From Candidatus Thorarchaeota archaeon (GTDB taxonomy: Archaea; Asgardarchaeota; Thorarchaeia; Thorarchaeales; Thorarchaeaceae), in assembly GCA_019057595.1 (NCBI GenBank), contig DXJI01000004.1:1-5286 (forward strand): DNA of 5,286 bases, given 5' to 3'. The notes below the pieces were generated by a model, which made no database searches, was not told where the DNA came from, and saw only the letters and a list, made by a program, of their open reading frames with translations. Shown piece by piece: positions 1 through 5,286 of this stretch. The position numbers and the translations under genes are program-made. The number at the start of each line of letters is the position of its first letter. Position 1 is the first letter of the stretch.

Positions 1-933
1 GGATATCTCCAGTATATGATTGAGCGCTACCTTGCACTGTGGGGTGAAGAACGAACCCGACAGTTCCTAAAGGCGTGTGAGAATCCCATCAGATCATCGA
101 TTAGGGTCAACACGCTCAAAGCCACCAACGACGTAGTACTTGAACGCCTGAGAAAGAAATCGGTAGTCATCGATGCGATTCCGTGGCTCGACTATGGTTT
201 CTTAGCAGATTTTCAAGGAAAATCACCAGGAGCAATGGTGGAACATATGCTCGGTTTCTACTACGTACAGGGGGTTCCCTCAATGACTGTAGTGGGTGTG
301 TTAGACCCACAACCAGGTGAAACCGTCCTCGATCTTGCCGCGGCACCCGGTGGCAAAACGACTCTTATTGCTCAGATGATGCAGAACTCAGGGATGGTCA
401 TTGCAGTTGAACAGGATAGAATACGAATGGCCAGTCTCAAGAGCAACATCATCCGATGTGGCGTGACCAACTCGCTAGTTCTTAGAGGCGACGCAAGAAA
501 ACTTGACGATCTCGGATACAAGCCAGACAGGATACTACTCGATGCACCCTGTTCAGGAGAGGGTCTGATTCCCCTAGACCCAACCAGGAAGACAAGTAAA
601 ACCATGGCAGACATCAGGTACTGTGCAACCCGAGAAGATGAGATGCTTGATGCTGCGGTCAATGCTCTTGCAGAGGGAGGTACTATAGTTTACTCAACCT
701 GTTCTATTGCTCCCGAAGAGAATGAATACGTAGTGGATGACATTCTGAAGAGATACCCAGAGATGGAAGTCGTCGAGATACCCCTTGACTTTGGGGTACC
801 GGGATACTCTGAGCCCTATGGCATCAAGTTACACGAGTCACTGACCCGCGCGAGACGATTTCTACCACATCTACACGGGACTGAAGGATTCTTCATCTGC
901 AAGATGCAGAAAAAGGAGGGTGCGAGTACATGA
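1..933 (+). CDS. RNA (cytosine-C5) methyltransferase, NOL1/NOP2/Sun family, 5'-partial
   Basis: SAM-dependent enzyme that methylates cytosine C5 in rRNA or tRNA; the exact target cannot be read from sequence. The frame is open from base 1, and the residues before the first ATG (position 16) already look like family sequence (GYLQY before MIERYL). No Shine-Dalgarno precedes that ATG, so the true start is probably upstream of the window. Counting from the ATG at 16, visible motifs are: SIRVNTLK near 28-35, typical of the N-terminal RNA-binding part; the SAM-binding motif I LDLAAAPGGKTT (105-116); acidic E132 after the second strand and D159 in GDARKL; motif IV DAPCSGEG (176-183) with C179; and motif VI STCS (227-230) with C229. 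In this family the motif VI cysteine is the nucleophile and the motif IV cysteine aids product release, and both are present. The C-terminus carries the family-typical PHLHGTEGFFICK. The enzyme looks intact and active. Its stop overlaps the start of the NIP7-like gene, indicating translational coupling. Confidence 0.93.
   Translation, partial: GYLQYMIERYLALWGEERTRQFLKACENPIRSSIRVNTLKATNDVVLERLRKKSVVIDAIPWLDYGFLADFQGKSPGAMVEHMLGFYYVQGVPSMTVVGVLDPQPGETVLDLAAAPGGKTTLIAQMMQNSGMVIAVEQDRIRMASLKSNIIRCGVTNSLVLRGDARKLDDLGYKPDRILLDAPCSGEGLIPLDPTRKTSKTMADIRYCATREDEMLDAAVNALAEGGTIVYSTCSIAPEENEYVVDDILKRYPEMEVVEIPLDFGVPGYSEPYGIKLHESLTRARRFLPHLHGTEGFFICKMQKKEGAST
914..920 (+). promoter_or_regulatory. Strong Shine-Dalgarno for the NIP7-like gene
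   Basis: AGGAGGG lies nine bases before the ATG at 930, inside the last codons of the methyltransferase gene. It fixes the ATG at 930 as the start and, with the ATGA stop/start overlap at 930-933, supports coupled translation of the two genes. Confidence 0.8.
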
Positions 934-1475
934 CCCTGACACTTGTCGATCCTGTCGAATGGACAGCTCTGATAGAGCAAATCGACGACGAGTTCGGAGA
1001 AGGAGTGACCAAGAGTCTACTTGGAGACCGTGTACCAGTTGTCCTTTCTCGAAACAGAACCAAGACCTTCTTCCTCATCCCAAGTAGCTGGATGAGTCAT
1101 GCTACCGAGGAGGAGGACGATAGATTAGACATTCAGTTCATAGGAAAGGAGCTTGGCTCTATCGCCAAAGGCAGGCTCAGGCTGAGTCTTCAAATTCTCA
1201 GCGAACTGAAAGAACTGACCGATATGTCTATTCTTGTAACCAGACACGCTGCTGAGGCATTCACCTACGGGAGAAGCATCCTCAAGGAGTCAGTCATGGA
1301 ACTGAATCCAGAGTTAAAGAGGCGTCAGCGCGTCCTCGTACTAAATGAGGCCAATGAATGTCTTGGAATTGCCCAACTCTTTATAGATGGAAACAAACTG
1401 AATCGTATTGGCAAAGAGGAACTTGTTGCGAAGAACCTCGTGGACATTGGATGGTTCATCAGACGTCTTGGTTAG
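930..1475 (+). CDS. nip7: NIP7-like ribosome biogenesis protein with C-terminal PUA domain
   Basis: 181-residue protein recognised as a NIP7 homologue, an RNA-binding factor that acts in large-subunit rRNA maturation in eukaryotes and has archaeal counterparts. The N-terminal alpha/beta part (1-100) contains GKELG (72-76) and GRLRLSLQIL (81-90), which line up with the G-x-x-F-G and KFRLHVTAL segments I recall from eukaryotic NIP7. The PUA domain spans about 107-181: AEAFTYGRSILKESV (108-122) corresponds to the NIP7 segment AEQSFLYGNHVLKS, VLVLNEANECLGIAQL (135-150) is the PUA core, and VDIGWFIRR (171-179) matches the ADIGEYVR ending. Length matches the usual 160-180 residues. It follows the RNA m5C methyltransferase with a four-base overlap and a strong ribosome binding site, so the two are almost certainly one operon. 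Its TAG stop overlaps the stop of the convergent PAC2-family gene. The alternative label is simply 'PUA domain protein', but the two-domain match makes NIP7 the better call. Confidence 0.85.
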   Translation: MTLTLVDPVEWTALIEQIDDEFGEGVTKSLLGDRVPVVLSRNRTKTFFLIPSSWMSHATEEEDDRLDIQFIGKELGSIAKGRLRLSLQILSELKELTDMSILVTRHAAEAFTYGRSILKESVMELNPELKRRQRVLVLNEANECLGIAQLFIDGNKLNRIGKEELVAKNLVDIGWFIRRLG

Positions 1476-2212
1476 ACGAACATGTCACTCGACCGATCAG
1501 AGGACTCAATCGACTTACGCATCTTCTCAAGCCTCTCGATTTCGGCAGATTCCTTCAGTAGTTCTTCTACATTCGCTCCAACACCATAGACCTCATTGAT
1601 CTTCTCAAGCATCGTGGCTGCAGAACGCGGATCGGGTCTTCCTCTGGTTGCGTAGGTTAGGAGACCTATCGCAGGAGCATCACGCATCTCAAGCTCAGCT
1701 AAGAACAGAGCGAGAGGTCCAGCAACAAAGAGACCTTCTTCCAGCAGTGGAACTGACCACTTCTCAAGAAGTTCTCTGTAGGCAGTTGTAGGTACGCTTC
1801 TCATGTCCTCGCCATCCTCCTTGAAGCTGGCATCTAATCCACCAAGGAGTAACGTTTCTGCAAAGTTGCTCTCAGCAACCCATGTTGCCAAACGGTCTAT
1901 GAAACCCCACTGTTCTGACTGGTGTGGTTGAAAACGAGGGACTAAGAAAATCATCTTCTTTGGTTCGTATGAGTATAGTTCGAATGGAAGCACGAGTCTT
2001 TCATTCTCCATGGAAACGAAGAGTGGAAGCATGTCGCTTTTGATGAAACCAACTCTTTCAGCCTCGAGGGTCCTGGTGAGATGAGCTGTGCTCAGGAAAC
2101 CGACTTCGCCGAGACCATGAAAACCACAGATGAATGTCGAACCTGATTTGATCTTGAAGTCCTTCTTCAGAATGATTTTGAAAGATGAATCAGTGGTAGC
2201 TACGAAAGCCAT
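1472..2212 (-). CDS. PAC2-family proteasome assembly chaperone (PbaA/PbaB-like)
   Basis: 246-residue protein of the PAC2 / archaeal Pba family, whose characterised members assist assembly of the 20S proteasome or dock on it. Visible features are the family glycine motif GFHGLGEVG (30-38) after a hydrophobic strand; VGFIKSDMLP (54-63), where relatives have a conserved 'IG-x-I-x-S-x-x-F-P' stretch; LLLGGLD (121-127); and VAGPLALFLAELEMRDAPAIGLLTYAT (163-189), the usual 'G-x-x-G-x-L-L-x-x-A' region. A C-terminal helical tail begins with PDPRSAATMLEKINEVYG (193-210), continues as a charged, probably coiled-coil helix (214-237), and ends in SSDMFV. The last three residues, Met-Phe-Val, fit a variant of the hydrophobic-tyrosine-any (HbYX) proteasome docking motif with Phe for Tyr. 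The ATG at 2212 is chosen because the protein begins there with a normal N-terminus and has a weak GAGG site 11 bases upstream. The gene is transcribed divergently from the helicase-like gene and converges on nip7. The exact subgroup (PbaA, PbaB or an uncharacterised one) is not resolved. Confidence 0.85.
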   Translation of the reverse strand: MAFVATTDSSFKIILKKDFKIKSGSTFICGFHGLGEVGFLSTAHLTRTLEAERVGFIKSDMLPLFVSMENERLVLPFELYSYEPKKMIFLVPRFQPHQSEQWGFIDRLATWVAESNFAETLLLGGLDASFKEDGEDMRSVPTTAYRELLEKWSVPLLEEGLFVAGPLALFLAELEMRDAPAIGLLTYATRGRPDPRSAATMLEKINEVYGVGANVEELLKESAEIERLEKMRKSIESSDRSSDMFV

Positions 2213-2298
2213 TATTGTTCAAGCCTCAATCGTGAGAGTCGGAGAAACCCCAGACACTCACAGCTGGATAAGTGAAAATTCGACGGATGCTTTTGAGG

Positions 2299-2307
2299 CT
2301 TTATATG
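2299..2307 (-). promoter_or_regulatory. Candidate TATA box for the PAC2-family gene
   Basis: Read on the minus strand this is CATATAAAG, an AT-rich element of archaeal TATA-box type. A start about 25 bases downstream would be near 2278, leaving an untranslated leader of roughly 65 bases before the ATG at 2212. The plus-strand reading, CTTTATATG, could instead serve the helicase-like gene, but would require a leader of over 140 bases. Strand assignment is therefore tentative. Confidence 0.35.
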
Positions 2308-2420
2308 TGTCTAAGTAAGATTGGCGTGGGGAAGCCTGTTACACACACCCAGTGGTTGTTCATTTTTGGAAAGGTGTATCGGAATTTTGACCAGGCACGC
2401 GCAAAACTAATAGGATAATA

Positions 2421-2430
2421 TGTTATAACC
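2421..2430 (+). promoter_or_regulatory. Candidate TATA box for the helicase-like gene
   Basis: TGTTATAACC, preceded by an A-rich stretch (AAAACTAA at 2403-2410) that could act as the TFB-recognition side. A start about 25 bases downstream would fall near 2450, giving a short leader of about 24 bases that still contains the GGAGTG ribosome binding site. The core GTTATAAC is palindromic, so direction is inferred only from the neighbouring gene. Confidence 0.35.
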
Positions 2431-2460
2431 TCATAGTACCTTATGCGCATTTGAAAGACC

Positions 2461-2476
2461 GGAGTGGGACTATTTG
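2461..2476 (+). promoter_or_regulatory. Ribosome binding site and TTG start of the helicase-like gene
   Basis: GGAGTG at 2461-2466 is followed after seven bases by TTG at 2474. The upstream frame has no in-frame ATG or GTG close by; the nearby ATG at 2443 is in another frame. The well-spaced Shine-Dalgarno therefore supports the TTG as the initiator. Confidence 0.7.
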
Positions 2477-4666
2477 AGCACTCTTAGGGAACTGGAACTC
2501 CAACAGGTCGCGCCCCGTTTGTTGGAGTTGCTCAGACGGCAGGGACTTGCTTCACTCAGTGATTTCCAGTCTCTTGCTTTGGACCAGAGGATCATGAGAG
2601 GAAACAGTCAGCTCCTTGTAACTTACGACTATAATGAGGCATATCTCGTTGGAGAGATTGCGTTACTCAATCGAGTTGCCTCAGACCATCGAGCCCGCAC
2701 TGTTGTACTCTGTCCGAACCCATATCAGGCTGAGAAGAGGTTCCAGTCCCTCAGTCATCAATGTAGTCGTTTAGGCATAGAAGCCTCACAGATCATCAGA
2801 AGAAGGGATGCCACAAAGGACACCATAGATAGTAGAGTGATAGTCACAACCTACACCTCCTTTGACATTGCTACAAGGGTAACCCCGGAGATTCTTGATG
2901 GGATCGTCTATGTTCTCATCGACCGACTGGACCTGATAGGTCAGCCACGAATTGGAGCCAGTCTTGAGACTGTTCTCGTGAGCCTATTGGGAAAACCGAA
3001 AATCCAGTATGTAGCCATCTGTCCACCCCTCGAAGACATCGATGAACTGAGTAATTGGTTGAACGCTGAGATTGTTGAAGACCCAAAGACTGACGTGAAG
3101 GTCATCTTCAGTGTGAAAGCCGTCGAAGACTCTAGGGAGTCCATAGCTGACCTCACACAGTTCGTACAGTATCGACAAGGACAGGTGATGATTCTCTGCG
3201 CAAACATCAGTACGTCAGAAGAGCTTGCACTAGAATTGGCTGGAATCAAACAGGGCTCTGCAGTCCTTGACCTGCAACTCTCTCCCGAGCACAAGGACGA
3301 CCTCCTGTACCTAGCGGAGGACATCAGAGAGAAATATCCACAATGTCAGACCACCACAGACCTTGGAAAGACAATTTCCAGAGGTGTTGCATTCTTTCAC
3401 GAAGGGGTTAGTATGACCCAGAGAAGGATTATTTCTTCAGCCTGGGAGGATGGTGTGCTCCCTGTCATTGTTATGCCAACAAGGTTTGCAATCGCGAGTG
3501 GTTTCAGGGCCTCTGTTGTGTTCCTGATGGGAGTTTTCATGCAGGAGTTTGGAATGGAGATTTCCCAGGAGGATGCGGTCACTATGTTGTCTGAGTGGGA
3601 GCTTAGCGATGTCCTCGAGGCTGCAGGAAGACGACGAATCGATAACGAGGCGTTTGGTATAGTTGTTGTCGATAGTGAAATCGAGAAGACCAGGGTGATA
3701 GCCAAGTACTTCGAAACTGATTCAGAAGGCAATCTACAACCAAGGTTGGGAGAAGTAGACAGTGTGATGGATGAAACAGAGAATGTTCAGGACTTGGTTC
3801 TGAGGCAGCTCTGCGGAAAGACTGACGACGACGAAGACCCATTTTCCATAATTGACCGAACTCTGTGGGGAAGTGCCAGTCGAGTGACTGACTTGAGTCA
3901 GACAGAGACACAGGACGAGGCTGCAGTTGACAGTCGTCTTGCCTCGCGTTCCACTAGGTCAACATTTGCAAGGGCAAAGGAGATTCCTGACAGCAGTGTG
4001 AAGGTCGTTTCTGTGAGACCAGACAAGATTGAAGGCCTCGTGCACAGTGGCAGTCGAGAAATATGGCATTATACGACTCTAAGATCCAAGGATGGGGTCT
4101 CGTGCTCATGCGAATCGTGGAAGTATCAGGGAATCAGGAAACATCGACTCTGCAAGCATCTTGTGAAGTTCTCTCGATATGCCTTGGATAATGAGGACAC
4201 GAAACCATATGCAGCCGGAGTGATACTCCAAGCTCTTCGAGGACTTGAGGTCTATGGTGAGCTTGAGAATGACGGACTGATTGTTCGCGACAATGAGATA
4301 ACACGGTGCACGGACTTGGGAAAGAGTGCGGCAGTGCTTGGGGTTCCTGTGAAGGACACCAAGAGAGTGATGCGAGCCATCAGTGATAAGAAGAGTGATC
4401 TGAAGAAGATGCTCAGGAGTGTGGTTCTAGCACGGAAGACCCTGCCAAAGGATGTCGTGAAGCGTGTGTTGGACAGATTGCCAGCAAAGAGCATCGAGGA
4501 AATCATCTGTGAAGAGGACATGCCAGGGATCATAGAGAATTGCCTAGAGGAGCTTGAATACATCAACTCAATCCTTCTCAAGCTGCTGAGCTCGAAGCAC
4601 AGTGCCAGAAAAGAGAGTAAAAAGCTCCATTCCAATCTCTTGATGCTGTTAGAGTCCATGAAGTAA
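2474..4666 (+). CDS. Hel308/Ski2-like helicase-derived protein with degenerate ATPase motifs and inserted SWIM zinc finger
   Basis: 730 residues with the order of a Hel308/Ski2 helicase, but the catalytic motifs are lost. Q-motif-like F31-Q32 is followed by LLVTYDYNEAYLVGEIAL (47-64). This aligns with the motif I region 'LLvvPTaSGKTliaEiAl', with GKT replaced by E55-A56-Y57. Motif Ia is CPNPYQAEKRF (80-90). VLIDRLDLIG (147-156) stands in motif II, so DEIH becomes D150-R-L-D153. Conserved R159/G161 and LE (164-165) follow. Motif III 'SAT' is CPP (183-185), then the typical ELSNWLNA (191-198). The RecA2 landmarks GQVMILCAN (236-244), GVAFFHEGV (304-312), MPTRFAIASGFRA (334-346) and AAGRRR (383-388) are recognisable but altered. 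A 'DPFSIIDRTLWG' helix (455-466) resembles the Hel308 segment before its winged helix. A SWIM zinc finger follows, C544-x-C546-x13-C560-x-H562, then a winged-helix-like stretch (about 583-635, with CTDLGKSAAVLGVP) and a basic, leucine-rich helical tail. It probably binds nucleic acid without helicase activity; the role is unknown. The start is TTG. Confidence 0.8.
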   Translation: MSTLRELELQQVAPRLLELLRRQGLASLSDFQSLALDQRIMRGNSQLLVTYDYNEAYLVGEIALLNRVASDHRARTVVLCPNPYQAEKRFQSLSHQCSRLGIEASQIIRRRDATKDTIDSRVIVTTYTSFDIATRVTPEILDGIVYVLIDRLDLIGQPRIGASLETVLVSLLGKPKIQYVAICPPLEDIDELSNWLNAEIVEDPKTDVKVIFSVKAVEDSRESIADLTQFVQYRQGQVMILCANISTSEELALELAGIKQGSAVLDLQLSPEHKDDLLYLAEDIREKYPQCQTTTDLGKTISRGVAFFHEGVSMTQRRIISSAWEDGVLPVIVMPTRFAIASGFRASVVFLMGVFMQEFGMEISQEDAVTMLSEWELSDVLEAAGRRRIDNEAFGIVVVDSEIEKTRVIAKYFETDSEGNLQPRLGEVDSVMDETENVQDLVLRQLCGKTDDDEDPFSIIDRTLWGSASRVTDLSQTETQDEAAVDSRLASRSTRSTFARAKEIPDSSVKVVSVRPDKIEGLVHSGSREIWHYTTLRSKDGVSCSCESWKYQGIRKHRLCKHLVKFSRYALDNEDTKPYAAGVILQALRGLEVYGELENDGLIVRDNEITRCTDLGKSAAVLGVPVKDTKRVMRAISDKKSDLKKMLRSVVLARKTLPKDVVKRVLDRLPAKSIEEIICEEDMPGIIENCLEELEYINSILLKLLSSKHSARKESKKLHSNLLMLLESMK

Positions 4667-4694
4667 CACTTATCCGTAAGTAGCCTTGTGGCGG

Positions 4695-4710
4695 CCTAGC
4701 CCCTAGGTGA
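4695..4710 (+). promoter_or_regulatory. Shine-Dalgarno of the succinate-CoA ligase gene inside a perfect small hairpin
   Basis: AGGTGA at 4705-4710 lies five bases before the ATG at 4716 and is a good ribosome binding site. Its first three bases form the 3' arm of the inverted repeat CCTAG (4695-4699), loop CCC, CTAGG (4703-4707), extendable by one G-U pair (4694/4708). Folded in RNA, the hairpin would partly cover the Shine-Dalgarno. As DNA it could equally be a small dyad for a regulator. Neither role is proven. Confidence 0.5.
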
Positions 4711-4715
4711 ACTCC

Positions 4716-5286
4716 ATGAAGTTGTTTGAACATGAGGCGAAGGACATCTTCCGAGCCTTCAAAATGCCAACTCCTCCAGGTGGTGTCGCTAAGACTCCGA
4801 AAGAAGCGAAGGAACGAGCTGCAGAAGTCGGGAAACCTGTCGTCGTCAAGGCAATGGTCCTTGCAGGAAAGAGAGGAAAGGCGGGTGGTGTCAAATTCGT
4901 TGACACGCCCCAGGAAGCTGAGAAGGCAGCCGAAGAGATTCTGAAGATGAGAATCAATGACCTGCCAGTCGAGGCAGTCCTGATTGAAGAGAAGCTGGAC
5001 ATCGAACAGGAGATTTATGCTGGTATCACTATTGACAGGAACGAACGCAAGTACGTCGTGATTGGTAGTGCCGCTGGCGGAATGTCAATCGAAGAACTTG
5101 CTGAAGAGAGTCCAGAGAAGATAATCAAGATGCATGTTGATCCAAGCCTTGGGTTTCAACCCTTCGAAGCGAGGCAGATGGCTATCGCTATGGGATTCAA
5201 AGGTAAGCAGATCAACAAGCTTGGAAGCTTCTTCCTGAAGCTCTGGAAGATTGTCGAGGCCTTTGATGTTGAACTCACTGAAATCA
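4716..5286 (+). CDS. sucC: Succinate-CoA ligase (succinyl-CoA synthetase) beta subunit, 3'-partial
   Basis: The first 190 residues of the ATP-grasp beta subunit that, with the alpha subunit, interconverts succinyl-CoA and succinate with ADP or GDP phosphorylation in the TCA cycle (cytoplasmic). The frame is open to the last base, and about 380 residues are usual, so roughly half is seen. Family landmarks in order are MKLFEHEAKDIFRAFKMPTP (1-20), PVVVKAMVLAGKRGKAGGVKF (41-61) with the ATP-grasp loop G-K-R-G-K-A-G-G, LIEEKLDIEQEIYAGITIDR (89-108), ESPEKIIKMHVDP (131-143), and DVELTEI (184-190), which would continue into the conserved 'EINPL' metal-binding region beyond the edge. One visible difference is SAAGG (118-122), where E. 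coli SucC has S-T-E-G-G. The ATG at 4716 is supported by AGGTGA five bases upstream. The gene starts 49 bases after the helicase-like gene on the same strand, so read-through is possible, but the functions are unrelated. The nucleotide (ATP or GTP) cannot be called. Confidence 0.92.
   Translation, partial: MKLFEHEAKDIFRAFKMPTPPGGVAKTPKEAKERAAEVGKPVVVKAMVLAGKRGKAGGVKFVDTPQEAEKAAEEILKMRINDLPVEAVLIEEKLDIEQEIYAGITIDRNERKYVVIGSAAGGMSIEELAEESPEKIIKMHVDPSLGFQPFEARQMAIAMGFKGKQINKLGSFFLKLWKIVEAFDVELTEI

Larger units (their letters stand above)
2213..2473. other. Divergent intergenic region between the PAC2-family and helicase-like genes
   Basis: 261 bases without a credible gene. It must hold the promoters for both flanking genes, which point away from each other. 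It contains two TATA-like elements (around 2299-2307 and 2422-2429), two 8-base palindromes (GTTATAAC at 2422-2429 and ATGCGCAT at 2443-2450), and a discontinuous inverted repeat pairing 2324-2328/2335-2338 with 2392-2400. A plus-strand reading frame entering from 2130 and ending at 2318 is mostly antisense to the PAC2-family gene and shows no protein-like character. No tRNA or box C/D RNA signature was found. Confidence 0.7.

Noticed and set aside
16..18. ATG at 16 as the true start of the methyltransferase
   Set aside because: The frame is open upstream with family-like residues, no ribosome binding site precedes the ATG, and relatives usually have extra N-terminal residues, so the gene is treated as cut by the window edge.
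2130..2318. 62-codon plus-strand reading frame spanning the start of the PAC2-family gene and the intergenic region
   Set aside because: Half of it is antisense to a convincing gene, it has no good ribosome binding site, and its translation shows no recognisable protein character.
3185..3191. GTGATGA resembling an archaeal box C of a C/D guide RNA
   Set aside because: It lies inside the coding region of the helicase-like gene, and no CTGA box D follows within the next 55 or so bases.
2941..4659. Several 100-135 codon minus-strand frames antisense to the helicase-like gene (2941-3324, 3397-3732, 3603-3911, 4252-4659)
   Set aside because: They are Ser/Arg-rich low-complexity translations, as expected for the reverse complement of a real gene, and no ribosome binding sites or family motifs support them.
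2474..4666. Calling the 730-residue gene an active Hel308 DNA helicase
   Set aside because: The overall layout fits, but the Walker A lysine and the DExH glutamate are both absent, so the annotation 'ATP-dependent helicase' would be misleading.
4655..4722. Ten-base direct repeat TCCATGAAGT at 4655-4664 and 4713-4722
   Set aside because: One copy encodes the last residues of the helicase-like protein and the other is the start of sucC. No other duplication surrounds them, so it is probably chance.

Overview
The window reads as an archaeal chromosome segment. The evidence is a NOP2/NSUN-type RNA methyltransferase followed by a stand-alone NIP7 homologue, a PAC2-family proteasome assembly chaperone with an HbYX-like tail, a protein built on the Hel308/Ski2 helicase plan, strong GGAGG/GGTGA Shine-Dalgarno sites and a TTG start. 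Base composition is moderate and arginine codons mix AGA/AGG with CGN. An Asgard-type archaeon (for example Thorarchaeia) would fit, but nothing here proves the phylum.

Layout. (1) Positions 1-1475, + strand: a two-gene RNA-modification/ribosome-biogenesis operon, made of a 5'-truncated RNA m5C methyltransferase whose stop overlaps (ATGA) the start of a NIP7-like PUA protein. (2) Positions 1472-2212, - strand: a PAC2-family protein that converges on nip7 and shares the four bases TTAG with it at the two stops. (3) Positions 2213-2473: a 261-base divergent intergenic region with candidate TATA elements and short palindromes. (4) Positions 2474-4666, + strand: a 730-residue protein with the Hel308/Ski2 layout but with Walker A, Walker B and motif III all replaced, and with a SWIM zinc finger inserted in the region where Hel308 has its winged helix. 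(5) Positions 4716-5286, + strand: the N-terminal half of the succinate-CoA ligase beta subunit, running off the window. Its Shine-Dalgarno sits inside a small perfect hairpin.

Gene cooperation. The methyltransferase and NIP7 pair mirrors the eukaryotic Nop2-Nip7 partnership in large-subunit assembly. The PAC2 protein most likely serves 20S proteasome assembly or activation. The helicase-like protein has no obvious partner in view; it is the most unusual object here and looks like a catalytically dead, repurposed helicase scaffold that may bind nucleic acid. The TCA-cycle gene downstream appears to be an independent neighbour. No tRNA, rRNA, CRISPR array or mobile element was seen.
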